Source: Halobacillus litoralis
Lineage (GTDB): Bacteria; Bacillota; Bacilli; Bacillales; Halobacillaceae
Direction: 5' to 3'
Assembly: GCF_004101865.1 (NCBI RefSeq)
Contig: NZ_CP026118.1
Location: 2,621,001-2,685,000 of the forward strand
DNA: 64,000 nt
The first letter of the stretch is position 1. Every line of letters starts with the position of its first letter. The position numbers were made by a program, and so were the translations under genes. Below, piece after piece: positions 8,689 through 17,933 of the stretch. A model generated the notes under the pieces. That model had not been told where the DNA came from and made no database searches. It saw only the letters and a list, made by a program, of their open reading frames with translations.

Positions 8689-10089
8689 ATGGAGATGAAT
8701 GAACTGCATCACTTAGATGCTGTCGATCTACTAGAACTGCTGCAAGGAAAAGAATTGAAAGTAGAAGAAATTGTTCAACATTACAGAGCCGTTATGAAAC
8801 GTAAGAATCCTGACTTGAACGCTGTCGTTCATTTTATCGATGAAGAATCATTCCATACGCAAGGGTTATTTCAAGGTCTGCCTTTTTTAATTAAAGATTT
8901 GAATGCAGTAAAAGGGTACCCACTTTCCTACGGGTCGAAGGTTATGGAAGGTTTTGAAGCAACTTGGGATGATGAAATTGTAAAACGTTTCAAACGTGGT
9001 GGATTGACTTTTATAGGGAAATCGAACACACCAGAATTCGGGTTTACTCCTGCGACAGAGTCCGTACATTTGGGGTATACGAAAAACCCATGGAACACGG
9101 AATTTTCACCAGGAGGATCGAGTGGGGGAGCCGCAGCTGCAGTAGCATCGGGTATGGTGCCATTTGCGCATGCAAGTGATGGAGGCGGGTCTATCAGAAT
9201 TCCTGCTTCCAATTGCGGCTTGTTCGGATTAAAACCAACCAGAGGTAGAACACCGTTTTCCATGAGGTTGAATAGTTTAGCTGTCAGCCACGGAGTCACG
9301 AAATCAGTGAGAGATAGTGCGGCACTGCTGGATGTTCTTGAAGGCCCCCAAATAGGTGATCTCTACGCTACCCCTCCCAGTGGAGCCCCCTATTCCTCAA
9401 TAAATCATGAGGATCTCTCACCATTGAGAATCGCATACTTAGCTGAGTTTGGTGAAATTATGGAGATTGACCGGGACGTTCAGCAGGCTATTCGTGAAAC
9501 GGCCCAATTATGCGAATCTCTCGGTCACAATGTTGAAATCGCATACCCTGATTTCGATCTTCATCGGTTCATGGAGGCTTTTGTTGTTGTTTGGGTCGTG
9601 GGAGGGGCTTTAGCAGTCAAAGAAGCTGCTGGAATGAATGGCAAGGATCCGACCGTTGAAAACCTGGAAAAGATGTTGTTCACCCTGATTGAAAAAGCAT
9701 CAAGGTATTCCGCCATGGAATATGAACAAGCGCGTCTGATCCTGGCATCCGAGAGTGTGAAGTTCCATCAATTTTTCGAGAAATACGACGTCCTGCTGCA
9801 TCCCGTCAACTCTAAGTCAGCTTTACCTCTTGGCTTTTATGATGGAGAAGATAAAACAATCGATGAGATTTTAGCAGTTTCCGCCCAATATGCCCACCTG
9901 ACCCCTGTAGCAAATGTTACAGGTCAGCCTGCGATGAGTGTTCCTCTTTTCTGGAATGATAACAATCTGCCCATCGGTTCTCATTTTACGGGCAGGTTCG
10001 GAGATGAGCGCACATTGCTTAAATTAGCGGCACAGTTGGAAGAAGCGAAACCATGGCGCCAACGATATGATGATTTATTGAAGGAGTAA
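8689..10089 (+). CDS. Amidase signature family hydrolase
   Basis: A 466-residue amidase that hydrolyses a carboxamide through a Ser-cisSer-Lys triad. The residues are visible: Lys69 in FLIKDLN, the cis-Ser in PGGSSGGAAAAVASG (141-155) and the nucleophile in GGGSIRIPASNCG (about Ser168). It is not accompanied by gatC or gatB, so it is unlikely to be the Glu-tRNA amidotransferase subunit GatA. The substrate is unknown. GGAAGGAG lies upstream and the gene closely follows the GGDEF gene, so the two may share a transcript. Confidence 0.88.
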   Translation: MEMNELHHLDAVDLLELLQGKELKVEEIVQHYRAVMKRKNPDLNAVVHFIDEESFHTQGLFQGLPFLIKDLNAVKGYPLSYGSKVMEGFEATWDDEIVKRFKRGGLTFIGKSNTPEFGFTPATESVHLGYTKNPWNTEFSPGGSSGGAAAAVASGMVPFAHASDGGGSIRIPASNCGLFGLKPTRGRTPFSMRLNSLAVSHGVTKSVRDSAALLDVLEGPQIGDLYATPPSGAPYSSINHEDLSPLRIAYLAEFGEIMEIDRDVQQAIRETAQLCESLGHNVEIAYPDFDLHRFMEAFVVVWVVGGALAVKEAAGMNGKDPTVENLEKMLFTLIEKASRYSAMEYEQARLILASESVKFHQFFEKYDVLLHPVNSKSALPLGFYDGEDKTIDEILAVSAQYAHLTPVANVTGQPAMSVPLFWNDNNLPIGSHFTGRFGDERTLLKLAAQLEEAKPWRQRYDDLLKE

Positions 10090-10120
10090 GGAAACTAGCG
10101 ATAGTTTCCTCACTCTTTTC
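10089..10120 (+). terminator. Intrinsic terminator after the amidase gene
   Basis: A 9-bp perfect stem with a GCGA loop, directly after the stop codon, followed by CACTCTTTT. Confidence 0.75.
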
Positions 10121-10129
10121 TATTGTGCA

Positions 10130-10395
10130 AAATTTTGATGAAAGACAAATGGGAATGAGCCATTGAACCGCCTTTTCTTCCAACACCTCCATATGATTTT
10201 GAAGTAAAGGGTCTGCGCCTCAAATTACTCCCACTATAGATCTTTTTGGCAGCCGCTTCATTCCGTTTTCAGATAAAGGCAGCTACAGTTGTTCTTCCCC
10301 TTGTTGAAAGATCCCTCTTCGTGTCAATTCCATCTCTGTTTGCAAAGCGAATTTTCTCCATATAAAGGATTCCAGATAATGATGAATTCCAATTG
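10130..10395 (-). pseudogene. Probable gene remnant of unknown family
   Basis: One minus-strand frame reads like protein for about 85 codons (it includes LESFIWRKFALQTEMEL and later HMEVLEEKAVQWLIP) but is broken by two in-frame stops and has no plausible start or Shine-Dalgarno site. The composition looks like real coding sequence, not chance. I do not recognise the family. It fills the otherwise empty gap between the amidase terminator and the repeat array of the next gene. It could still be non-coding. Confidence 0.35.
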
Positions 10396-10407
10396 AGAAT
10401 TTAAATA

Positions 10408-10478
10408 GTAACTAATATTACGTTATAGCGTAATATTTATTGATTTTAAACGTAATTAATATTACTATTAAAAGTAAT
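10408..10478 (+). repeat. 22-bp periodic repeat, likely operator of the HTH-F1-beta gene
   Basis: GTAAC at 10408 and GTAAT at 10430, 10452 and 10474 are spaced exactly 22 bp apart, on the same face of the helix. The inverted half-site ATTAC occurs at 10417 and 10461, 44 bp apart. Units 1 and 3 match at 15 of 22 positions, and so do units 2 and 3. A 9-bp inverted repeat (10414-10422 with 10429-10437) lies within. The array overlaps the likely promoter and ends at the ribosome-binding site, as expected of an autoregulatory operator. Confidence 0.7.
10440..10468 (+). promoter_or_regulatory. Putative sigma-A promoter inside the repeat array
   Basis: TTGATT at 10440-10445, a 17-bp spacer, then TACTAT at 10463-10468, about 22 bp before the start codon. 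The match is moderate, but the spacing is ideal and overlap with the repeats suggests repression. Confidence 0.45.
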
Positions 10479-10490
10479 GGGAGGGATTAA

Positions 10491-11534
<1,044 letters not shown>

Positions 11535-11610
11535 TGTGGTTTTCTTTTTGAAGGGAATCACTTTGGAAAATACAATAAAAATAACTATATAAAAATATTA
11601 ATAAAAAACG

Positions 11611-11676
11611 TTTACACTGGAATATGAAGTTTTATCCTTGAAAGTGTGGGGAACCTCTTGAAAATGTTCGGGAACT
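11611..11676 (+). promoter_or_regulatory. Promoter and tandem 20-bp leader repeat of the MFS gene
   Basis: TTTACA (11611-11616), a 16-bp spacer and TATCCT (11633-11638) form a plausible promoter. Two head-to-tail 20-bp units follow at 11637-11656 and 11657-11676, matching at 15 of 20 positions; both begin CTTGAAA and contain GGAAC. They lie in the transcription start and leader region, so they may bind a repressor. Confidence 0.5.
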
Positions 11677-11701
11677 TTTTAAGATTCAGGAGGTTTTCCA
11701 C

Positions 11702-12874
11702 ATGTCTAAGGGAAAAAGTATACATGCATTAATTATTCTTATGTTTACCCAATTCATTTCGGGTGGTGTCACAAATACAAAGGGAATTGTCCTTGACCAG
11801 GTGGAGAACGATTTAGGCTTGGATATGGGCCAGTTCGGTCTTGTCGTTTTCATTTTCCAACTTGGATTCACGCTCGCCAGCGTGATCATTGGTTACTATA
11901 CGGATAAAAAGGGCTTGCGTACGATGACGATCATCGGTTCGATCATTTTGGGGCTTGGGTTTCTAGGTACAGGTCTTGCACCGAATATCATGTTCTTCCT
12001 CGGTTTTTATATGATCGTCGGTTTCGGTCTTGGCGCTCTCGGTGTAGCCTCGAATGCCATAGTACCAGCTGCCTATCCACAAAAACAAAATCAAATGTTC
12101 AACTTTGCGATGGGGGTGTATGGTTTAGGGATGGTGCTGTTCCCTCAACTCCTGAACTTTATGTTCCAATTCGCTTCTTGGCGTTATTTTTATATAGGAA
12201 TTGCTGCTACTCTTATTGCAGTCATCATTTATATTACAAGTGTCGCTTTTCCTTCTGGTAAAGCAGAGAAAATCGACCTTAAAGCTTTTATTCCAATGTT
12301 GAAAGATGCTCAATTTGTATTCTTACTGGTCTTTTTAGTATTTCAAGTTTCTGCAGAAGTCTCTTTTACGAATTTCTTTCCCACCTACTTGAAGTCCCTT
12401 GATTTGGGCGGGATTTCAAAACAAACAAAAGAAGACATGGTTGCAACGATACTTTCGGTCTTTTCCATCTTTTTCATGGTTGGACGTTTAGGTGTCGCTT
12501 ACTTGACGAATTGGATCAATGAACGGATCATTTTGATCACATTCTCCGCTGGTTCGTTGATTATGGTAGGAGTCAGTTTTCTTGTAGCTGAAAGCTTTCC
12601 ATATTTATTCGCAGGTGCAGGTTTATTCTTTTCAGCGCTCTTCCCGACAGCGACAGCTTTCGGTACACAGCTATCTAAAACAAGTGGCTCTGCTCTCGGA
12701 TTAATTTATATTGCAGCAGGTCTAGGAGGCGGTATAGCCGGTTACATTATCGGTGTCGCTTCTGAAATCTTCGGTATGGCCGGTGGTTTCAGTATTGTTC
12801 TTATTTTCTTGCTGCTCATGTTGATTACGTCATTCTTCATGAATAGTCAAAAATCTACTCAAGCGAGCAGTTGA
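11702..12874 (+). CDS. Major facilitator superfamily transporter
   Basis: A 390-residue polytopic inner-membrane protein with 12 predicted helices, a typical MFS loop 2-3 motif (GYYTDKKGLRTM) and a central cytoplasmic loop around 180-200. It resembles the sugar/organic-anion branch of the MFS, but the substrate cannot be told. It lies 167 bp downstream of the HTH-F1-beta gene, in the same direction, with its own promoter-like site and tandem repeat, and ends in a terminator. It is a natural candidate target of that regulator (inference). AGGAGG precedes the ATG at good spacing. Confidence 0.85.
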   Translation: MSKGKSIHALIILMFTQFISGGVTNTKGIVLDQVENDLGLDMGQFGLVVFIFQLGFTLASVIIGYYTDKKGLRTMTIIGSIILGLGFLGTGLAPNIMFFLGFYMIVGFGLGALGVASNAIVPAAYPQKQNQMFNFAMGVYGLGMVLFPQLLNFMFQFASWRYFYIGIAATLIAVIIYITSVAFPSGKAEKIDLKAFIPMLKDAQFVFLLVFLVFQVSAEVSFTNFFPTYLKSLDLGGISKQTKEDMVATILSVFSIFFMVGRLGVAYLTNWINERIILITFSAGSLIMVGVSFLVAESFPYLFAGAGLFFSALFPTATAFGTQLSKTSGSALGLIYIAAGLGGGIAGYIIGVASEIFGMAGGFSIVLIFLLLMLITSFFMNSQKSTQASS

Positions 12875-12878
12875 CCTT

Positions 12879-12912
12879 AAACTCCGTCGATTAATTCGGC
12901 GGAGTTTTTTCA
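12879..12912 (+). terminator. Intrinsic terminator
   Basis: A 12-bp stem with one G-T pair (12879-12890 with 12896-12907), followed by six Ts. Confidence 0.85.
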
Positions 12913-13033
12913 TTCAAGGATTTATAAAAAAGTTCCGGTGAAATTAACCCCTCCCGAAGAAAATAAAGTCTGAGCTTTGAGGTTATATAATTCCTTTGAA
13001 TCCTGTAAAATTTTAGAGGAAGGGAGTATGGGC

Positions 13034-14344
13034 ATGAATAGAATATTAATACTGATAACAGTATCCATTTTATTTATTACAGGATGTGTCAACAAGGAGG
13101 GCACTGATGAGCAGAAAGCGGGTAATAAGGCAGCCAGTGAATTGGAAGGATATTGGGAAGGGACGATTGATGTACCGGACCAACCTTTAAATATCAACAT
13201 AGAATTCAATAAAGAAGAAGAATGGAGTGGAACCATCAGCATTCCTATCCAGAATGTCGATCGTTTTTCCTTATCGGAGATAGATGTGAATGGAGGAAAA
13301 GTGAGCTTTCAAATGCCTGTACCTGGTCAGTCCATCCGTTTTGATGGAACGATGGGAGAGGATGAATTAAATGGGACATTCAATCAAGCCGGGCAGAGCT
13401 TTCCTTTTTCTTTGAAAAAAAGTGACGAAATAAAGGAAGAGACAGGGAAAGGGGATTTTCTTTCTATTGAAACATCTACAGGAACCCTGTATGGTGAATT
13501 GCTTTTGCCAGAAGGGAAGGAGTCTGCACCCGTCGCTCTAATCATCCCGGGCTCTGGCCCCACGGATCGTAATGGGAATTCACAAAGCTCGCCAGGAAAG
13601 AACGATAGCCTTAAATTGTTAGCAGAAGGTTTAGCCGCACAAGGGATTGCATCTCTTCGTTATGATAAACGTGGTGCCGGAAAGAATGCTGAGGCCGTTG
13701 TAGATGAAAAAGAGATGCGGTTTGATATTTTCATTGATGATGCTAAAAATTGGCTGGAACTGCTGGAAAGTGATAAACGATTCACTGATATTGCGGTTAT
13801 CGGTCATAGTCAAGGATCGCTTGTAGGTATGATGGCAGCAGGACCAGAGACCACAGAGGCTTTCATATCAATATCTGGAGCTGGAAGACCGATCGATCAA
13901 GTTCTTGAAGAACAGTTAGAACAGAGCTTATCGGAAGATCTGCTTAGTGAAAGTCGAGCACTGCTTGAAAACTTGAGAAGTGGGAAAGAGGTTTCAGAAG
14001 TAAGTGAGCCCTTGATGGGGTTGTTTGCACCTGACGTCCAGCCATTTCTCCGTTCATGGATGGCCTATGATCCATCAGAACAACTGCAGGAATTGAATGT
14101 TCCGACATTACTTATTAATGGGGGCCATGACCTTCAAGTCCCTGTTGAAGATGCAAAGCTGATGAACGAAGCCAGCGCTAATAATTCGGAAACATTAATC
14201 ATTGAGGACATGAACCATGTATTGAAGCAAGCACCTGAAAATAGAGAAGAAAACTTATCCACCTATACTGATCCTGATTTACCCTTGGCTGAAGGGTTGG
14301 TAGAGGGCATCATCGACTTTTTAGCTAAAAACGACTTTAATTAA
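13034..14344 (+). CDS. Lipoprotein alpha/beta hydrolase
   Basis: A 436-residue surface lipoprotein. The start at 13034 is favoured over 13028 by the spacing from AGGGAG. A type II signal peptide ends in ITGC with the lipidated Cys at residue 18. Residues about 35-130 form a beta-rich domain of the kind found ahead of this hydrolase family. The alpha/beta hydrolase follows, with SGPTDRNGNS, RYDKRGAGK, nucleophile elbow GHSQGS (Ser about 259), an Asp in NGGHDLQVP and a His in DMNHVLK. It is a predicted esterase or peptidase acting outside the membrane. The substrate is unknown. It is monocistronic. Confidence 0.85.
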   Translation: MNRILILITVSILFITGCVNKEGTDEQKAGNKAASELEGYWEGTIDVPDQPLNINIEFNKEEEWSGTISIPIQNVDRFSLSEIDVNGGKVSFQMPVPGQSIRFDGTMGEDELNGTFNQAGQSFPFSLKKSDEIKEETGKGDFLSIETSTGTLYGELLLPEGKESAPVALIIPGSGPTDRNGNSQSSPGKNDSLKLLAEGLAAQGIASLRYDKRGAGKNAEAVVDEKEMRFDIFIDDAKNWLELLESDKRFTDIAVIGHSQGSLVGMMAAGPETTEAFISISGAGRPIDQVLEEQLEQSLSEDLLSESRALLENLRSGKEVSEVSEPLMGLFAPDVQPFLRSWMAYDPSEQLQELNVPTLLINGGHDLQVPVEDAKLMNEASANNSETLIIEDMNHVLKQAPENREENLSTYTDPDLPLAEGLVEGIIDFLAKNDFN

Positions 14345-14345
14345 T

Positions 14346-14384
14346 AAAAAACAGTTTCGGATATTTATCCGAAACTGTTTTCTG
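14346..14384. terminator. Bidirectional terminator
   Basis: A long stem (about 15 bp) flanked by A and T runs, lying between the convergent hydrolase and Bax-inhibitor-like genes. Confidence 0.88.
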
Positions 14385-14397
14385 TTTGCTCATTCAA

Positions 14398-15120
14398 TTA
14401 ACGGCGAATCTTTTGTAATAGACGTAGAATTTCAATGTATAGCCATACGAGGGTCACAATCAGACCGAAGGCTCCATACCATTCCATGTGTTTCGGGGCG
14501 CCGCGATTCACCCCTTGTTCAATGAAATCGAAGTCCAGGACCAGGTTCAAGGCAGCGATTGCTACGATGAAAATACTAATACCGATTCCGATCGGTCCGC
14601 TTGAGTGCAGGTAAGGGACCTGCATACCAAAAAAGTTCATGACGAAGTTGATCAGGTAGACGACGAAAATGCCCAATGTCGCGGAAACGACCATTAATCG
14701 GAAGTTTTTAGTCACTTTAATGACTCTTGTTGCATAGAGGAAGAGAAGAACGCCCATTACCGCTAAAGTCAGGCTGACTGCCTGAATAACGATTCCTGAG
14801 TAAGATCCTTCCAGAAATGCTGAAATCCCTCCAATGAAAAAGCCTTCCAATGCTGCATAAATGGGGGCTGTAACTGGCGCAGCTTTAGGGAAGAAGGCTG
14901 TGATTAGAGCGAAAATCAATCCGCCGATTGCTCCGATCAGCATCATGATTGTGACGTTGACCCCTTGTGAGTACTGATACCAAGTATAGAGTGCTGTCCC
15001 TAGAAGGAACAGGAATAATAGCGTTATTTTAGCTACTGTGCCGCCAAGAGTCATGGTTTGATCTTGACCAGAAGAGCGTTGAAATGTGTTATTTTTAAGT
15101 ACCGGGTTTCCTGATCTCAT
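14398..15120 (-). CDS. Bax inhibitor-1/YccA-like membrane protein
   Basis: A 240-residue integral membrane protein with seven hydrophobic helices after a polar N-terminal tail of about 25 residues. It fits the Bax-inhibitor-1-like YccA family of bacterial TMBIM proteins, some of which are pH-dependent calcium leak channels. The C-terminal 'YGAFGLIVTLVWLYIEILRL' pattern is typical. AGGAGTG precedes the ATG. It lies downstream of the two-component genes on the same strand, 69 bp after the regulator, and could be cotranscribed. Physiological role not established. Confidence 0.88.
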   Translation of the reverse strand: MRSGNPVLKNNTFQRSSGQDQTMTLGGTVAKITLLFLFLLGTALYTWYQYSQGVNVTIMMLIGAIGGLIFALITAFFPKAAPVTAPIYAALEGFFIGGISAFLEGSYSGIVIQAVSLTLAVMGVLLFLYATRVIKVTKNFRLMVVSATLGIFVVYLINFVMNFFGMQVPYLHSSGPIGIGISIFIVAIAALNLVLDFDFIEQGVNRGAPKHMEWYGAFGLIVTLVWLYIEILRLLQKIRR

Positions 15121-15189
15121 TATTTCACTCCTAAAAAAAGACCTGTTTCATTTATTACCCTGTAAAGGGATGATTAACACACTTCTCCT

Positions 15190-15810
15190 CTAGTGAGCAT
15201 ACCACTTGTATAATTTCTTAGGACGGCCGATCTTTTGGTGACTGACCACTTGTTTGACCTTTCCTTCATCAAGGAGATGCATTAAATATCGATATACGGT
15301 CGGATATGCAAGACCTATTTCTTTTGATATTACATCAACAGGGTAGGCTTCGCGGTTTTCCTGTAAGAAACTTGCTATGGAATGGAGTGTACCTTTGCTG
15401 ATTCCTTTTGCTGTGAATATGTCTTCATCTTCCTCTTGCGCATGCTTCATGTTGGCGATTTGCGCATGTAACTTGATACGGGAAATCAAATCAGGTGCTT
15501 TTACCGGCTTCAAAGCAAAATCGGTAGCTCCTTCTTCTAAAAATCGATCAGCTACTTCTTGTCTTTCATCAACGGTCAACACTAAGAGCGGGATAACTGA
15601 GTTGTGTTTTCGTATTTCCCGTACCGTTTGTAAGCCGTCCATCTCAGGCATATGGTAATCTACGAGAATGACGTCATAGGAACCTTTTAAAAACTTGTCT
15701 ACACCTTCACGACCATTGGCAGCAGTGTCAGACTCCCACTGTGCATGCTTGCAGAACTCTGTCAGCATGTAACGCAGAGATTCATCATTATCCATGATCA
15801 GTATTTTCAT
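15190..15810 (-). CDS. Response regulator, CitB/DcuR-like
   Basis: A 206-residue two-component regulator. The receiver domain covers about 1-120 with phospho-acceptor Asp51 in VDYHMPEMDG and the conserved Lys in LKPVKAPD. The C-terminal winged HTH (about 135-200) resembles CitB/MalR-family output domains: VDVISKEIGLAYPTVYRYL. Its start lies inside the 3' end of the kinase gene (23-bp overlap), so the pair is translated together. No transport gene for a C4-acid or citrate is adjacent, so the regulon is unknown. Confidence 0.9.
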   Translation of the reverse strand: MKILIMDNDESLRYMLTEFCKHAQWESDTAANGREGVDKFLKGSYDVILVDYHMPEMDGLQTVREIRKHNSVIPLLVLTVDERQEVADRFLEEGATDFALKPVKAPDLISRIKLHAQIANMKHAQEEDEDIFTAKGISKGTLHSIASFLQENREAYPVDVISKEIGLAYPTVYRYLMHLLDEGKVKQVVSHQKIGRPKKLYKWYAH

Positions 15811-17143
15811 CTTTTACTCTCTCCTTCGGTAAATGGATCCAGAATGTCGTTCCAATCCCTTGTTCACTTTCAATGGAAAGCTCGGCTCCATGTTCTTTGA
15901 CGACATTTTTTACAAATGTCAGGCCCACCCCTGGGTGTGATTTTGTGCTGTATCCAGCGTTCCATATTTTATCGATGTTGTCTTGACTGATACCATGGCC
16001 ATTATCTTTGACTCCAATCAGAATACCCTCCTGAGCGACTTTTGTAGCGATGGTCACTTTGGCTTCTTTTTTCCCTTCCACAGCATCACTCGCATTATCA
16101 ATCAAGTTGACGAGCGCTCGCGTCATACGGATTTTGTTGATGAAAATCTCGATATGCTCTGATGCTTCAAGGTCGAAAGCATAAATTGTTGCTGAGTCTG
16201 ATAGTTTATTGGCACGTACATATTCGATGAACGTTTTCAGTGTACACCAGTTCTTTTTTTCGTGATATAGGATTTCTGATACCATATCGCTCGTTGCTTG
16301 GATGGATGACGAAATCTTATTGGTATATTGAAGTATTTCCTGGTCGTTTGTTTTCATCTGAATCAGTGAATTTAACCCTTCCATTAAAGAAAGGGGTGTC
16401 TTCAAATCATGGACAAGATGAAGCGCCTCCCTTCCTGATCGTGATTCCACCATGTCCAAACGGGCAATATCGAGATCCTGTCTCATTCGTGTTTTTTGTT
16501 CAGAAACGGTCAAATAAATTGCCAAAACCGTAGCATTAATGATGAATACAGCAAAAAAGACAAGGCTGTAAAAACTCAAAGTACTGCCGAAACCTAGCTG
16601 GGAGGCAATTGTTTTGACTTCCATTGAAATTTCTCCCCCACCGAAACCGAAGGCAGTTAAGAACAAAACAGTGTCTAACCATTGGAATCCAAACAGTAAT
16701 TGAGCAAGTATGAACGATTTAAATACAGGGCGGAGCTGTCCTTTTCCTAAGAAATGAAGCACCGCTATGGAAAGTAATAGGAATAAGGCGGGACCGCCAA
16801 AATGATAATTGATAGAATTATACCCATTGATGATCGCATAGACAAGGGGGATGACGGTTAAGGGGATAGCAACCTTTAACCATGAATATCCGAGACGGGC
16901 CCCGATTTCATCTCCAAGTAGTAGAGCCCCCAAGTAATGGGGGAGTGCCCGGACCGTATTTAACATGATAAGCCCGAAGGCAGCCATCATAAGTGTACTA
17001 CCTGAAGGGGAAGCTTGTAGTTTTTCTATGATGGAGGCAAGACCTGATCGTTCCACGCTCAACCAAAGGGGCATGGTGATTCCAGTGAGGATGAGAGCTA
17101 TTTTAATCCAAAAACTCTTAGCGCGTAATATCGTTCTGACCAT
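15788..17143 (-). CDS. Membrane sensor histidine kinase
   Basis: About 451 residues from the ATG at 17143, chosen over an upstream TTG because GGGGGTGG lies just before it. The N-terminal half holds six to seven membrane helices with no large extracellular domain, suggesting the signal is sensed in or at the membrane. The catalytic half has the H-box HDLKTP (His about 245), an N-box with NLIDNASDAV, and G-boxes DNGHGIS and GVGLTFVKN. It phosphorylates the overlapping response regulator. The stimulus is unknown. A CitA-type PAS sensor domain is absent, although the regulator looks CitB-like. Confidence 0.88.
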   Translation of the reverse strand: MVRTILRAKSFWIKIALILTGITMPLWLSVERSGLASIIEKLQASPSGSTLMMAAFGLIMLNTVRALPHYLGALLLGDEIGARLGYSWLKVAIPLTVIPLVYAIINGYNSINYHFGGPALFLLLSIAVLHFLGKGQLRPVFKSFILAQLLFGFQWLDTVLFLTAFGFGGGEISMEVKTIASQLGFGSTLSFYSLVFFAVFIINATVLAIYLTVSEQKTRMRQDLDIARLDMVESRSGREALHLVHDLKTPLSLMEGLNSLIQMKTNDQEILQYTNKISSSIQATSDMVSEILYHEKKNWCTLKTFIEYVRANKLSDSATIYAFDLEASEHIEIFINKIRMTRALVNLIDNASDAVEGKKEAKVTIATKVAQEGILIGVKDNGHGISQDNIDKIWNAGYSTKSHPGVGLTFVKNVVKEHGAELSIESEQGIGTTFWIHLPKERVKDENTDHG

Positions 17144-17327
17144 TGTATCCACCCCCAACGACGTACTTCTTTCTATTTATTCTAATATAAGCGGGCGTTT
17201 TTTTCGATGCTTTTTTACATTGAAGCGTTACCATAATAATTTTTCAGTTATCCACCCTATGGCATTCCGGGAAAGGAATAGTATAATGAACATATATTTA
17301 TTTTAGGATGAAAGGTGTCCACTTTTT

Positions 17328-17933
17328 ATGATCGTAATCATCGATAACTATGATTCATTCACCTACAATTTATTTCAATATTTCAAGCAGATGGATACAG
17401 AGGTCATGGTAAAAAGAAATGACGAAGTGACTTCAGCCCAGATCCAAAGTATGAATCCGGATCTGATTGTTTTGTCTCCGGGTCCAGGTGACCCTTCAGA
17501 ATCCGGGGTTTCAGAGGAAATTCTCCAAAAATTCGGGAAGTGTACACCGGTATTGGGAATATGCTTAGGCCATCAATTGATTGTTAAACATTTTGGCGGG
17601 GAGATAGAAAAAGGGGTAAGACCGATGCATGGGAAAGTGACAAGCATGACCCATGATGATCAAGCGATTTTCTGCCATTTGCCCCGACAAGTGAATGTAA
17701 CTCGCTATCACTCCCTCCAAGTGAACCCGGCTTCAATGCCAGAAGAACTTGAAGTAACCGCTGTATCGGAGGACGGGGTGATCATGGGAGTCCGGCATCG
17801 TCATTATCCTATTGAAGGCATTCAGTTTCACCCCGAATCGATTCTTACAGATTATGGGTTTGAAATGCTTTGTAATATGCTGAAACAAGCTATCCGTTTC
17901 CGTGAAAGCCAGAAAGAAGGGGTGACTGTATGA
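17328..17933 (+). CDS. pabA: Aminodeoxychorismate/anthranilate synthase glutamine amidotransferase
   Basis: A 201-residue class I glutamine amidotransferase that releases ammonia for p-aminobenzoate synthesis, the first branch step to folate. Nucleophile Cys79 is in GICLGHQ and the His-Glu pair in FHPES. In Bacillus one such protein serves both PabB and TrpE; here linkage to pabB favours the pab role, and double use is possible. Its stop overlaps the pabB start by 4 bp (ATGA). A TATAAT at 17282-17287 may be its -10 element. Confidence 0.92.
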   Translation: MIVIIDNYDSFTYNLFQYFKQMDTEVMVKRNDEVTSAQIQSMNPDLIVLSPGPGDPSESGVSEEILQKFGKCTPVLGICLGHQLIVKHFGGEIEKGVRPMHGKVTSMTHDDQAIFCHLPRQVNVTRYHSLQVNPASMPEELEVTAVSEDGVIMGVRHRHYPIEGIQFHPESILTDYGFEMLCNMLKQAIRFRESQKEGVTV

